64,000 nucleotides of DNA from Parvicella sp963922585 (GCA_963922585.1 CAWUIK010000003.1:1-64000), one strand, 5' to 3'; positions 16,529-26,067 are shown, counted from the first letter of the stretch. Made by a program: numbers and translations. Notes: generated by a model not told the origin, from the letters alone.

Positions 16529-18513
16529 TATTCAAACATTAGATTAAAATTTAGCAGTTCAGAAACTTTAAACGGATCTTTTTCTTTTTTTACTTTTCGT
16601 TCAATTTTCCTCGTATCTTCATTCAATACTCGTAGCATTCCATTATGTATATTTTCAAGGTTTTTATGTGCCAAATCTATATTGCTACAATTCATGCTTT
16701 TTAATAGTTCAAATATTTTAGGCATTAATATCTCTTTGTAAGCACTGTAAATATTTGGCTTTGTTACCTCTTCCATGTAATCCGAAATGTATGGATTAAA
16801 GACATTTTTCACATATTTTTCTTTAATGTAATCATTTTGTAATGGAGTTTTTTTAAGTGAAATTATCAGTTTTTCTATATTTTCAAAACATGATATGTAA
16901 CTTCCTATTAGTTTCATCTTATCTGTTGCATCACTGAGTTCATTATAGTTTTTTAGTTCAACACTTACAAAAGTGTTGATAATGTCATCTACCTCAAAAC
17001 CTGCCAAAGTATTCAATTGATTAGGTATTGAGTGCTTGTTTAAATATATAATACTCTCATATAATTCTAACAACCGACTTTCCTTTTCAAATAATCTATT
17101 TTCTTTTCTTGCTTGAAATATAAACTTTTCTATGTGTTCTATAGTAGAAGTGATTTCAATTTGAACTTCATCAAAAAATAAAATAAGATTTTTGCAGGAC
17201 TCTGACGACTCAAACTTATTATTAGGGAGAAAAAAATATGGATCTAATTGATGCTCAAAAGTTAAATCAATCTTGCGGCCTGCCGATAGAAAGCGTTCTA
17301 TAAAGAGTGGTCTATTTAAATATTCCAGTGTACCATTTTGATATAAGTTGACAATTGAATCAATTGGTTTCAACATGATACTATCAAATGCTTTAAGAAT
17401 AGTAATATTTTTTTCAATTTCTACATTTGAAATTTTGGCCAAATTAATTTGAGGTGTCTTTAATATTGATTTAATAATACTATCTAAGTTTTTTACTTTA
17501 TAAGTCAATTGATTAAAATATTCTTTTTCTTTTTCATTGATGTTGTATTTATAAAGTTTTGCATAAATACTTGGACTTATTGTATTTTCAGAGATATTTT
17601 TAAAAATTGTATCTAGTGTATTGATAAAATGAATTGACTCTAAAAAAAGTTTATTTGTTTCATCCAATAGATTATCCCGAACATTTAAATCATTATTTGC
17701 GATAATGGATTTAAGTTTTAGAATTCTAAAAAAGTTGTCATCTACTGGAATGGTAACTAGACTTGTATTATCTAAAGAAAAAGTATCTAAGACTATATGA
17801 TATGACTTATCTATATCATAAAGGATCTTTTCTCTTAGAATATTATCTTCAAAAAACAACTCCTTTATCAAAGTTTTCTTTTTGTTTTCATTTAGTAGGT
17901 AATACCTCCAAACTCCTTGAGGTAAACCATTATCGTCTAGATTAATTTCAATTAGAAATTTTTTGTTGTCTAAAATAATAGTTCCAGAAACCTTATCGTT
18001 CTTGTAATTTACAAGAAGATGAGATAAGGTATCGTCTACGTTTGAATCTTTAATCTTCCATTGATTATAATTCCAGTTCCCCTCCTTTTTACCATTTTCG
18101 AAAATACCTTTACAAGAGAACTCTAAGCCATTTGTTTTGTTTGCATATTTATGGTTTTCAAAAACAATTTCATTTGTCATTTCATATTGTCCATCAGATA
18201 GCGACCATATACCTTCAGGGTGGTTGTTCTTAAAATTACCATTGAAAACTGATGATTCAAAGTTTTCGTTCTTTACACTATCATGCTGTATTCTCAATAA
18301 CTTATAATATCCATTTTTTTCTTTATGATTGTTGTTTGAAATATATTCAAATGATTCAATAAATTTTTTATTGTTTAATGTAAACTCTCTTGTTATTTCA
18401 TTGGTGGTTTGAGCAATAATGGATTGACATAATAAAATAAAAATCAAAAGAATTGACATGCAATAGACATGCAATCTGATTTTTCTATATTCAATGTTTC
18501 TAACTTGCTCCAT
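16528..18513 (-). CDS. Large secreted protein with YwqK/MORN-like repeats
   Basis: A 661-residue protein with an N-terminal export signal (residues 19-35; MSILLIFILLCQSIIAQ). Residues about 75-230 are degenerate YwqK/MORN-like repeats, of the kind seen in GYYKLLR, NHPEGIWSLSDGQY and KKEGNWNYNQW. The rest (230-661) is helical and charged, with no recognised domain. The start may be the ATG at 18513, or the one at 18459 that places the signal peptide first; both fit a -7 box at 18522-18529. It is the first gene of an operon with DUF2490 and MORN genes. The operon looks like an envelope module of unknown role. Confidence 0.65.
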   Translation of the reverse strand: MEQVRNIEYRKIRLHVYCMSILLIFILLCQSIIAQTTNEITREFTLNNKKFIESFEYISNNNHKEKNGYYKLLRIQHDSVKNENFESSVFNGNFKNNHPEGIWSLSDGQYEMTNEIVFENHKYANKTNGLEFSCKGIFENGKKEGNWNYNQWKIKDSNVDDTLSHLLVNYKNDKVSGTIILDNKKFLIEINLDDNGLPQGVWRYYLLNENKKKTLIKELFFEDNILREKILYDIDKSYHIVLDTFSLDNTSLVTIPVDDNFFRILKLKSIIANNDLNVRDNLLDETNKLFLESIHFINTLDTIFKNISENTISPSIYAKLYKYNINEKEKEYFNQLTYKVKNLDSIIKSILKTPQINLAKISNVEIEKNITILKAFDSIMLKPIDSIVNLYQNGTLEYLNRPLFIERFLSAGRKIDLTFEHQLDPYFFLPNNKFESSESCKNLILFFDEVQIEITSTIEHIEKFIFQARKENRLFEKESRLLELYESIIYLNKHSIPNQLNTLAGFEVDDIINTFVSVELKNYNELSDATDKMKLIGSYISCFENIEKLIISLKKTPLQNDYIKEKYVKNVFNPYISDYMEEVTKPNIYSAYKEILMPKIFELLKSMNCSNIDLAHKNLENIHNGMLRVLNEDTRKIERKVKKEKDPFKVSELLNFNLMFE

Positions 18514-18521
18514 TTTGTATG

Positions 18522-18529
18522 CAAATTTA
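18522..18529 (-). promoter_or_regulatory. Candidate -7 box of the MORN/DUF2490 operon
   Basis: TAAATTTG on the minus strand, 8 nt before the ATG at 18513 or 62 nt before the ATG at 18459. A TTG 21 nt further upstream could serve as -33. Confidence 0.45.
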
Positions 18530-18576
18530 AGTAAATTTATATTCGATATTCAATAGTTTCAAACAATATGTTTGAC

Positions 18577-18584
18577 TACTTTTG
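18577..18584 (+). promoter_or_regulatory. Candidate -7 box for the small lipoprotein at 18610
   Basis: TACTTTTG, 25 nt upstream of the ATG at 18610; -33 element degenerate. Confidence 0.45.
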
Positions 18585-18609
18585 TTGTTATAACTGTAAT
18601 CTTTAGAAG

Positions 18610-18948
18610 ATGAAATTCTTTGTAACTATTTTAATTTTTATACTATTCAATATTTCATGTGCTTCTAACACAAGTGATGAAAAAACGGAAGACAATGATA
18701 AAACACTAAAATATGATGTTTCTTCTTCTGAATATCAATTAGCAAATATTTTGTGCGAATGTTTTGATAATTTTGAAGAAAACGATGTTTTAGGTCAGTT
18801 TGATGTAATTGAATGTTTTAGTTCAAAAATAAATGATACTTCACTTAATGATACTGATGCAATTAAAACACAAAAAATATTAAAAGACATTTGTCCCGAA
18901 AGCTCTAAGAAATTTGAGGAATGGCAAGAAAAAATGGAAGGTAATTAG
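18610..18948 (+). CDS. Small hypothetical lipoprotein
   Basis: The 112-residue product has a lipoprotein signal with C17 in FNISC. The mature part is acidic and contains three further cysteines that could form a helical hairpin. No family recognised. It sits between the MORN operon and the YceI gene, divergent from the former. Confidence 0.62.
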   Translation: MKFFVTILIFILFNISCASNTSDEKTEDNDKTLKYDVSSSEYQLANILCECFDNFEENDVLGQFDVIECFSSKINDTSLNDTDAIKTQKILKDICPESSKKFEEWQEKMEGN

Positions 18949-18978
18949 TTTACGTGTAAAATAATGTGTCGTAAAATA

Positions 18979-19008
18979 TTTGCAAGTAAATAAAAAGCAT
19001 TATATTTG
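18979..19008 (+). promoter_or_regulatory. Promoter of the YceI-family lipoprotein gene
   Basis: TTTG (18979-18982), 18-nt spacer, TATATTTG (19001-19008): a near-perfect Bacteroidota promoter 27 nt upstream of the ATG at 19036. Confidence 0.75.
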
Positions 19009-19035
19009 CAGTAAATTTAAAAATTAGAAAATAAA

Positions 19036-19650
19036 ATGAAAAAATTAGTTTATTCAATTTTTGCTATTGGAGCAATGTCTTTAGTTAGCTGTGCTGGTGA
19101 AGAGAAAAAAGAAGAAGTTGTTGCAATTTCTGGTGTTTACAACACTGCTGAAAGCGCATCAATTGTATGGAAAGCAAAACATTACGGTGATGCAGATTTC
19201 GTTCACGTAGGAACTGTTCCTACATCAGGTAATGTAGTAGTAGAAAACAATCAAGTGATTGGCGGTGAATTCAAATTTAACCTTGTTAAATTGGATGAAG
19301 AAGGTGATAATGATTACACTAAAATGTTAGAAGGTCACTTACAGGATTCTACTTTTTTCTTTACTTCAATGTTCCCAGATGCTACATTTACCATTACAAG
19401 TGCTACAGAAACTAGCGTTACAGGTGAATTGTCTGTTTTGGGTGTTTCTCAAACAGTTACTATCGATGGAACACTTTCTGTTACTGATGGTGAAGTTGCT
19501 TTAGTTGGATCAACTACTGTAGACATGTTAGGATTTAACATGCCATACTTGTTGGAGTCTGAACAAGCACCAGAGGACAAAAAGAGTCAATCTCCAGATC
19601 CTAAGGTAGTTGTTGAAATCGACTTGAAATTAGCAAAAGCGGCTATGTAA
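19036..19650 (+). CDS. YceI-family lipoprotein
   Basis: The 204-residue product is a lipoprotein (C19 in LVSC) with the YceI lipocalin-like fold: SIVWKAKHYGDADFVHVG at the start of the domain, GGEFKFNL, then the strand pair FTITSATETSVTGELSVLG and the C-terminal V-E-I-D-L-K-L. YceI proteins bind isoprenoid-type lipids in the periplasm; the lipid here is unknown. Codon use looks more optimised than in neighbouring genes, and promoter and terminator are both strong, which suggests high expression. Confidence 0.88.
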   Translation: MKKLVYSIFAIGAMSLVSCAGEEKKEEVVAISGVYNTAESASIVWKAKHYGDADFVHVGTVPTSGNVVVENNQVIGGEFKFNLVKLDEEGDNDYTKMLEGHLQDSTFFFTSMFPDATFTITSATETSVTGELSVLGVSQTVTIDGTLSVTDGEVALVGSTTVDMLGFNMPYLLESEQAPEDKKSQSPDPKVVVEIDLKLAKAAM

Positions 19651-19676
19651 TTTTAGTTGTTAAAGTTAAATACACA

Positions 19677-19718
19677 AAAGAGGTTTCTGTTTTACCAAAA
19701 TAGAAGCCTCTTTTTTTT
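19677..19718 (+). terminator. Rho-independent terminator of the YceI gene
   Basis: Stem AAAAGAGGTTTCT/AGAAGCCTCTTTT (19677-19689 with 19702-19714, one mismatch) and T8. Confidence 0.85.
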
Positions 19719-19729
19719 AATAGCAAAAA

Positions 19730-20824
19730 TCACCTTTTACTAGAAATTAAGGCATATAGTTCTTGATATTTTTTCACAGTTTGTTCATGACTTAGTACTG
19801 TCATAATTCTCTCTCGTGATTTTTCTGAAAACTGCTTTAAAAGTTCTGGATTGTTATATACTTTTAGAATCGCTTCTGCAAAACCTTTAGAATCTTTTGA
19901 CTTCACAACTAAACCTGAAACACCATCTTCATGAAGTTCCACATTTCCTTTTATATCACTAATTATAGATGGTGTACCCATTGACATTGCCTCCAAAACA
20001 CTTTTGGTAATGGACTCTCCTTTTATAGAAGTTAAAACAAAAACGCTACTTGATTTTACAATGTTTAAAGCATCTTTTCTGTAACCCAAGAAATGAACTT
20101 TTCCTTTATTGTGACTTTTAGACAATATTGCTTCTGCTTCCTTATTTTTCAAATCATTTCCAACCAAAAGAAAATGAATGTTTGAATCTGTAGGAATGTA
20201 CTTTGTAGCTTCCATTAGATATTTAACGCCTTTCATTCTTCTATTGTTGGCCACTAAAACCACTGTAAAAGCATCCTCATTAATGCCTATTTCTCTTTTG
20301 ATTTCTATAGGTTTAACATTGTTATACCAATCAATATTATGGCCTTTGTTGATTACAATGGCTTTTTGTTTGGTTAGTTTCCCATTTTCTATTAAATCAT
20401 TTGCAACTCCAATAGAATTACAAATAATATAATCCACTCTTTTGTTCAAATGTTTGAAATAAGAAGTCAAGTCCCACCAATGCATATTGGCAGAATAACC
20501 TCTATATAAGATAATTTTTATTGGTAAATCTTTGAAGGCTTTAATTCCATTAATAGTAGCCACATTATTAAAAAGATGCACTGCATCATATTTTCCTTTA
20601 ATAACTTCAGAGCGCATAAATGAAATTTCACTTTTATCAAATTTTTTCTCTGGATGAAATGGAATTATCTTTATTCCATGTTCTTCAAACCTCTTTACAT
20701 AATTGCTTTCTTTGTAAGTCATAATGGTAATGTCGTATCCTAATTTTGCAAGACTTACAAAAATTTCTGCCTCTGGTCTTACAACATGAATGTCATTATA
20801 ATTACTAACTACTAGAATTTTCAC
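19730..20824 (-). CDS. Glycosyltransferase family 4 (GT-B fold)
   Basis: A 364-residue cytoplasmic glycosyltransferase. The N-terminal domain has the MKILVVSNYNDIHVVR start and the C-terminal domain has the nucleotide-sugar site: SSSVFVLTSIKGESITKSVL with EAMSMGTPSIISDIKG, the E-x7-E retaining GT4 pattern. It adds a sugar to a lipid-linked or surface glycan; donor and acceptor are not predictable. It follows the RluA gene by 9 nt and panB lies upstream of that, so it is the third gene of an operon whose members are not functionally related. Confidence 0.88.
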   Translation of the reverse strand: MKILVVSNYNDIHVVRPEAEIFVSLAKLGYDITIMTYKESNYVKRFEEHGIKIIPFHPEKKFDKSEISFMRSEVIKGKYDAVHLFNNVATINGIKAFKDLPIKIILYRGYSANMHWWDLTSYFKHLNKRVDYIICNSIGVANDLIENGKLTKQKAIVINKGHNIDWYNNVKPIEIKREIGINEDAFTVVLVANNRRMKGVKYLMEATKYIPTDSNIHFLLVGNDLKNKEAEAILSKSHNKGKVHFLGYRKDALNIVKSSSVFVLTSIKGESITKSVLEAMSMGTPSIISDIKGNVELHEDGVSGLVVKSKDSKGFAEAILKVYNNPELLKQFSEKSRERIMTVLSHEQTVKKYQELYALISSKR

Positions 20825-20833
20825 TATTATATT

Positions 20834-21529
20834 TTATTTATTTCCAATCAAATTAAACATTTCCCCCCAAAGTGGATCCTCTTTTGGAGGTCTGGCGTGT
20901 ATCACAATTGGTTCTTTAGTAACTGGATGTTCGAATTCTAGAGTTTTTCCAAATAGATGAATAGATCCATCTCTGTTTGTTCTATGCCCTCCATATTTTA
21001 CATCTCCTTTTATTGGACAACCTATAGTACTCAGTTGAACACGAATTTGATGATGTCTGCCTGTTTGCGGCTTTACAACTAAATAAAAATAATTCTTACT
21101 TCTACCCATTAACTTATAGTCTAGAACCGCTTTCTTGCTGTCTTTAACCTCGTTATCGTATGCTCTAGATTTATTTTTAATTTCATTTTTTTTCATAAAA
21201 TGAATCAACGTAGCTTCATCTTCAGGTGGCGTATTTTCAACAATTGCCCAATATGTTTTTTGAACATCTTTACTTCTGAACTTTTCATTCATTCTAGCTA
21301 AAGCTTTACTAGTTCTAGCAAAAATTACCACTCCACCTACGGGCCTGTCCAAACGATGAATTACACCCAAAAAAACATCCCCAGGTTTATCGTATTTGTT
21401 TTTGATGTATTCTTTTACGAATTCTACAAGCGGCTTGTCCTCAGTTTTATCACCTTGAACAATATCTCCCGCTTTTTTACATACAGCAATCAAATGATTA
21501 TCTTCGTATAAAACCTCTAGTTTATTCAT
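20834..21529 (-). CDS. RluA-family pseudouridine synthase
   Basis: The 231-residue protein carries the RluA-type catalytic motif HRLDRPVGG with the conserved D61, followed by FARTSKALARM and the GRHHQIRVQL motif at about 157-166. It converts uridine to pseudouridine in rRNA or tRNA. There is no N-terminal S4 domain. The specific site is unknown. Located between panB (7 nt) and the GT4 gene (9 nt) on one transcript. Confidence 0.88.
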   Translation of the reverse strand: MNKLEVLYEDNHLIAVCKKAGDIVQGDKTEDKPLVEFVKEYIKNKYDKPGDVFLGVIHRLDRPVGGVVIFARTSKALARMNEKFRSKDVQKTYWAIVENTPPEDEATLIHFMKKNEIKNKSRAYDNEVKDSKKAVLDYKLMGRSKNYFYLVVKPQTGRHHQIRVQLSTIGCPIKGDVKYGGHRTNRDGSIHLFGKTLEFEHPVTKEPIVIHARPPKEDPLWGEMFNLIGNK

Positions 21530-21536
21530 TTCAAAC

Positions 21537-22352
21537 TTAATATTGTTCTTTTTCGTTAGGGAAGTCTCCTGTTTTTACATCATCAATATAAGTAGTAAAT
21601 GCACCCAACATTTCTTGATATAGATTGTGGTATCTTCTTAAAAACCTAGGAGAAAATTCTTGTGTAATTCCAAGCATATCATGCATTACAAGAACCTGTC
21701 CATCAACACCCCCTCCAGCTCCTATTCCAATTACAGGTATCGTAAGTTCCTTTGCCACTTTTTCAGCTAATTTTGCAGGCACTTTTTCTAGAATAATGGC
21801 AAAAACACCTGCTTCCTGAAGGATTTTCGCATCTTCAATTAGTCTATTGGCCTCCTCAGCTTCTTTGGCTCTTACGGTATAAGTTCCAAATTTATAAATA
21901 GATTGTGGTGTAAGCCCTAGGTGTCCCATTACTGGAATCCCAGCACTTAATATTCTAGTAACAGATTCTAAAACTTCTCTCCCTCCTTCCAATTTTACAC
22001 TGTGCGCTTCAGATTCTTTCATAATTCTAATGGCAGAACGCAACGCTTCCTTACTATCACCTTGATACGCTCCAAAAGGTAAATCTACCACCACCAAAGA
22101 ACGTTTAATAGCTCTGATTACACTACTCGCATGATAAATCATTTGATCTAGAGTAATAGGTAAAGTTGTTTCATGCCCTGCCATTACATTACTAGCAGAA
22201 TCTCCTACTAAAATGATATCCATCCCTGCCTGATCAACTATCTTGGCTAAAGAATAATCATAAGCAGTAAGCATAGAGATTTTTTCCCCTTTAGCTTTCA
22301 TCTCTTGAAGTACGTGGGTAGTTATTCTTTTAATTTCTTTGTGTACAGACAT
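21537..22352 (-). CDS. panB: 3-methyl-2-oxobutanoate hydroxymethyltransferase
   Basis: The 271-residue protein is PanB, which adds a hydroxymethyl group from 5,10-methylene-tetrahydrofolate to 2-oxoisovalerate, giving ketopantoate on the path to pantothenate and CoA. Motifs: MLTAYDYSLAKIVDQAGMD, LVGDSASNVMAGHETTLPIT with metal-binding D and G-D-S, DLPFGAYQ, KLEGG, GHLGLTPQS, VIGIGAGG and DGQVLVMHDMLG. Complete at the family length. It has a good promoter at 22376-22405 and leads the operon with RluA and GT4 genes. coaD, another CoA-pathway gene, is at 46552 in this window but not linked. Confidence 0.95.
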   Translation of the reverse strand: MSVHKEIKRITTHVLQEMKAKGEKISMLTAYDYSLAKIVDQAGMDIILVGDSASNVMAGHETTLPITLDQMIYHASSVIRAIKRSLVVVDLPFGAYQGDSKEALRSAIRIMKESEAHSVKLEGGREVLESVTRILSAGIPVMGHLGLTPQSIYKFGTYTVRAKEAEEANRLIEDAKILQEAGVFAIILEKVPAKLAEKVAKELTIPVIGIGAGGGVDGQVLVMHDMLGITQEFSPRFLRRYHNLYQEMLGAFTTYIDDVKTGDFPNEKEQY

Positions 22353-22375
22353 TTTTATTTTTTGATTATCAAGTG

Positions 22376-22405
22376 CAAAGGTAATGTAAAGTTTAAAGTA
22401 ACAAA
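22376..22405 (-). promoter_or_regulatory. Promoter of the panB operon
   Basis: On the minus strand: TTTG (22402-22405), 18-nt spacer, TACCTTTG (22376-22383), 23 nt before the ATG at 22352. Matches both consensus boxes. Confidence 0.75.
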
Positions 22406-22426
22406 GAATTCAATGAAACATTGGAT

Positions 22427-23125
22427 TCAAGACACCTTTTTTATAAGGTCAATAATGTTTTCTTTTTGGCTTCTTGATAATCCGATTAATTTTCCATTAC
22501 TTACTTCTATTGAAAGTGGATTGTTTTTAATTGAAACCACGTGTTTTAGATTTACAGCAAATGAACGATGTGTTCTAATAAAACGATTGCCCAATTGAGG
22601 CAGGATATTTCCTAAAGGTTTAGAAACTGTATAAAAAGTATTGTCCAACATGAATATATTACAATATACCGAAGATGCTTCCAAATATACAATTTCATCT
22701 CTGTTTATTTTGGTCAATCCTTTTTGAGTCAAAATCAATAAATTATTGTTTTGAGTTTCATTTGAAGGTATCTTTTTGAGAAGTCTTTGGTAGGCTGTTT
22801 TTAGGACTTCAGCATCTATTGGTTTTAAAAGATAATCAAATGCTCTTGTTCGAATGGCTTCAATGGCATATCTACTATGTGCAGTAACATAAACTATTTC
22901 AAAATATCTGTTTTCGTCAAAGAAATCTACTATTTTTAAGCCTGACATTCTCGGCATATCAATGTCTAGAAAAACAACGTCAGGTTGATGAATATTAATC
23001 AATGTTATGGCGCTTTCCAAATCCATAGCTTCACCCACTACTTCCATATTATTTTCAAACAATCCCATTACACCTTTAAAAAGTTCTATGGCATGGTTTT
23101 CATCATCAACTAGCAATACTTTCAT
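22427..23125 (-). CDS. LytTR-family response regulator
   Basis: A 232-residue response regulator. The receiver domain (1-120) has the acidic pair D7/D8, phosphoacceptor D54 (VVFLDIDMPRMSG) and the switch region YLLKPID. The LytTR DNA-binding domain (about 132-232) carries the motifs VYLEASSVYCNIF and RFIRTHRSFAVNL. LytTR domains bind pairs of imperfect 9-bp direct repeats 10-13 bp apart. Its start overlaps the stop of the histidine kinase by 4 nt (23122-23125), so they form one pair. Three T9SS cargo genes across the intergenic region carry suitable paired repeats upstream, suggesting they are its targets. Confidence 0.92.
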   Translation of the reverse strand: MKVLLVDDENHAIELFKGVMGLFENNMEVVGEAMDLESAITLINIHQPDVVFLDIDMPRMSGLKIVDFFDENRYFEIVYVTAHSRYAIEAIRTRAFDYLLKPIDAEVLKTAYQRLLKKIPSNETQNNNLLILTQKGLTKINRDEIVYLEASSVYCNIFMLDNTFYTVSKPLGNILPQLGNRFIRTHRSFAVNLKHVVSIKNNPLSIEVSNGKLIGLSRSQKENIIDLIKKVS

Positions 23126-25920
23126 AATGGATTTTGATTAGAATTTACTTTCAAAATGACTTCTGTTCCTTTTTGCAAATCTACAATTTCTAAAGATACT
23201 TTTAGTTTTCCGCTTAAGTTTATCATTGCTATTCTCTGTTGAATGGCTTTCATTGCAAAAGACTTGTGTTCTTTTACTCTATCTTTATTGAGTTCTCTAG
23301 AAGCTTCTCTTCCTATTCCATTGTCTGAAATTGAGATTTCGTAACCATTTTGTCCATTGTTATTAACTTTTATGAATAATTTTTTTTCTCCTTCTGTATG
23401 CATTAAACCATGAATTATGGCGTTTTCTGCAAAAGGCTGTAGTATAAGAGAAGGTATTAAAAAATTATCCAATTGTAGTGTATCATCTACTTTCAAATCC
23501 CAGAAAAAAGTTGCGTCCTTTCTCAGAAACTCTAACTTGATATAGTGACACAAAAAGTCTAACTCTTCTTTTAATGTGATGTATTCCCTTTGTGAATAAT
23601 CGAGTGCCTGCCTGAGCAATTTGGTAAATATCACAAGATGTTCATATGCTTCTTTACTCTGGTTACTCAATACTTTAGTTTGTATAGAACTAAGAGAATT
23701 AAAAATCAAATGCGGATTCATTTGAGATCGAATAGCAGCAAGTTCTGATTTAAGCGCTTGTATTTTTAATTTTTCTTTTTTTAATTTCTCCAGATTTTTC
23801 TTTTGAATAATTTGTTCTCTCCACTTAATCACAATATAAATGAAAATTAAAATACAAAAAACAAGGATGCCCAAAAACCACCAAGTTAAATAAAACGGTT
23901 TATTTATAATAAGTTCATACCTAACTATATTACTTGAATTACCAGAAATATTAACACACTTTATTTCCAACAGGTAATTACCAAAAGGCAATCTTTCTAA
24001 AAATAATTCGTTGCCATCGGATGATTTATTACAGGGCATCCATTCTTCTTTGACTCCAATGATTCTGTATAACACTTTACCCTCTCCAAAGTCACTCACA
24101 TTGGGATATAGTTGGCAAATTATTCTTAATAAATTGTTTTCATATTCACTTTCCCATGTGTTGTTTTGCCAAACAAAAGACCCCTCAATTTTTGTAATAC
24201 TCAGATTAGGAGCAATATTTTTTTGATTCTTTTTAAATGGGATTATTCTATAACTTTTGTCACCAAACAAAAACCATTTGTCATTCCAATAATGAATATT
24301 TTTGATTTTAAAATTATGTAAGCCACTATGTGTGTGATAATTTTCTGATTTCATTCCATCAAAAAAACTAAAGCCTCCTTCAAGATGGGAAGCATATAAA
24401 TAATCTTGAGTTGCACCAAGTTTAAAAATGGATTGAGGCTGCCATTCAAAAGGTATTAATTGATAATTGTTTATTTGATAAAGCGAATCTCCATATTTGA
24501 CAACATATTTATCATTCCAATAAGTGAGGTTTTCTGGCTCTATATTTTGCGGATGTTTCAATTCTTTGAAAAGACCTTTTTCTTTACTCCAATACTTAAT
24601 TCCCAATTGAGTTTCCAAAATCATTTCATTTTCATTTAGAAAATACAAGTTTCTAATCCATAAATCTTTATCTGTAGAATTAAAACCATTTAATGACAAT
24701 GCAAGACCTTGAGAAGTCCCACAAGCAATTATTCCATTCTCAACGTCAATACTTTTGGTGCTAGTAACAATATGTTCCTTGATAATTCTACCATCTGAAG
24801 GATCAATTTCAAATAAATTCTTGCAATAAACTAGTAATGTATTTTTATTTTTATCGAAATACATAGCTTGTACTTCTGAATTATTACTAAAATCAATTTC
24901 CCAAATTATTTTATAATCTTTGTCTATACAGATTAATTGTCCTTTATAAGTGCTCAAAAATATATTATTGTTACTATGCAAAGAATTTGAAAATGTTTTC
25001 CTTTTACCAAAGTTGTCATTCATTACAAATTCTAAGAAATCAATTTGTTCAATAACAAATAGACCATCGTTAAGTGTTCCTAACCATATATTTCCTTCAA
25101 TGTCTTGAAAAGCTTTTGATGTTGATATACCTTTAAAAAAATGATTTTTTAAATTCCAAAAAGCATCATAAACCAACAAACCATCTTGTGTTCCGACAAG
25201 AATATCACTATTACTTAAACTATATAAAAAATGAATCTTTTCACTTTCTGATAATATAGTCACTTTACTATTTTCATGAAATATTGTATTAGATGAATAA
25301 TCTACCTTTAATAATGAATCATTGATGATAAAAAAATCTGGAGCATAACTTATCTGATTGTAGTCGAGTAGTTTAAATGCATCCAATTGAAATTCTGCAA
25401 GATAAATTAGTGAATCCTTAAACCCTGATACATACAACTTATTTTGATAAATAATTCCAGAATAAAAAACATCAAATAAATTTACTAAATCATACATTGG
25501 AACTATGGGATGTCCTTTTTCAAATGAATAGAGTTCTTTTGAGGTAATTAAGTAAATTTGGTTTTCAAAAGAAAACATTCGTTTTACTTTAATAGTGGTA
25601 TCAAAGTGATTTAAAGTGTCTTTAAATATTCTAAAACTTTTCCCTTGAAAGTTTATACTCAATAGTTCATCATCTCTCAACGTCACAGATTGATATATGG
25701 ACCTTGGAGAAACTTTGTATTCTGGATTAGTAAATTTTTCCCCATTAAAAAAACTAATTCCTACATCATGACCTACAACCATTCTTCCATTTTCCATTTG
25801 AAAAAAAGAATATATGGTATTACTTCCCAATCCGTCATCAGTAGTAAATTTTCTGTGAACGGGATCGAGTTGTGCAGCAACATTAACAACCACCAAAAGG
25901 AACAATATCAGTAGTCTCAT
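23122..25920 (-). CDS. Sensor histidine kinase, propeller-Y_Y_Y-LytS type
   Basis: A 932-residue sensor kinase. After a signal peptide (residues 1-18) comes a long periplasmic sensor of beta-propeller blades (about 20-560; DVGISFFNGE, GNIWLGTLNDGLFVI), a Y_Y_Y-like domain (about 575-655), one membrane helix (about 660-685), then a LytS-type His kinase domain with the phosphorylation motif MNPHLIFNSL (His near 737) and a HATPase domain (ENAIIHGL; ISDNGIGREAS). Start set to the ATG at 25920, where the signal peptide begins; the only earlier candidate is a TTG at 25932, inside the -7 box at 25930-25937. The ligand is unknown; this sensor type often detects glycans or peptides. Confidence 0.9.
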   Translation of the reverse strand: MRLLILFLLVVVNVAAQLDPVHRKFTTDDGLGSNTIYSFFQMENGRMVVGHDVGISFFNGEKFTNPEYKVSPRSIYQSVTLRDDELLSINFQGKSFRIFKDTLNHFDTTIKVKRMFSFENQIYLITSKELYSFEKGHPIVPMYDLVNLFDVFYSGIIYQNKLYVSGFKDSLIYLAEFQLDAFKLLDYNQISYAPDFFIINDSLLKVDYSSNTIFHENSKVTILSESEKIHFLYSLSNSDILVGTQDGLLVYDAFWNLKNHFFKGISTSKAFQDIEGNIWLGTLNDGLFVIEQIDFLEFVMNDNFGKRKTFSNSLHSNNNIFLSTYKGQLICIDKDYKIIWEIDFSNNSEVQAMYFDKNKNTLLVYCKNLFEIDPSDGRIIKEHIVTSTKSIDVENGIIACGTSQGLALSLNGFNSTDKDLWIRNLYFLNENEMILETQLGIKYWSKEKGLFKELKHPQNIEPENLTYWNDKYVVKYGDSLYQINNYQLIPFEWQPQSIFKLGATQDYLYASHLEGGFSFFDGMKSENYHTHSGLHNFKIKNIHYWNDKWFLFGDKSYRIIPFKKNQKNIAPNLSITKIEGSFVWQNNTWESEYENNLLRIICQLYPNVSDFGEGKVLYRIIGVKEEWMPCNKSSDGNELFLERLPFGNYLLEIKCVNISGNSSNIVRYELIINKPFYLTWWFLGILVFCILIFIYIVIKWREQIIQKKNLEKLKKEKLKIQALKSELAAIRSQMNPHLIFNSLSSIQTKVLSNQSKEAYEHLVIFTKLLRQALDYSQREYITLKEELDFLCHYIKLEFLRKDATFFWDLKVDDTLQLDNFLIPSLILQPFAENAIIHGLMHTEGEKKLFIKVNNNGQNGYEISISDNGIGREASRELNKDRVKEHKSFAMKAIQQRIAMINLSGKLKVSLEIVDLQKGTEVILKVNSNQNPL

Positions 25921-25929
25921 AAACAGTTG

Positions 25930-25937
25930 CAAACATA
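25930..25937 (-). promoter_or_regulatory. Candidate -7 box for the histidine kinase gene, 9 nt from the ATG
   Basis: TATGTTTG on the minus strand, with 9 nt between it and the ATG at 25920. If real, the mRNA is leaderless or nearly so. Confidence 0.45.
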
Positions 25938-25970
25938 ATTTATTTTTCTATTAGTTTGTCGTTAATTTTT

Positions 25971-26006
25971 CCATTTAGAAGAAAATCATGCAATTCAGAA
26001 AAATTA
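25971..26006 (+). promoter_or_regulatory. Shared upstream element, copy 0 (predicted LytTR site)
   Basis: About 36 bp matching copies at 27087 and 29701 (consensus CATTnAGAAGAAAwTCATGCA, then rTT and a GAA run). This is the most divergent of the three. It ends 24 nt before the TATTTTTG box at 26031. Binding by the LytTR regulator at 22427 is inferred from repeat architecture and adjacency. Confidence 0.5.
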
Positions 26007-26030
26007 ATATACTTTAATTCTTGATCCGAA

Positions 26031-26038
26031 TATTTTTG
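26031..26038 (+). promoter_or_regulatory. -7 box of the first T9SS cargo gene
   Basis: TATTTTTG, 29 nt before the ATG at 26068. No good -33 box, which fits activator dependence. Confidence 0.5.
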
Positions 26039-26067
26039 AAATAAAAACAATTAAAATTAAAAATATT

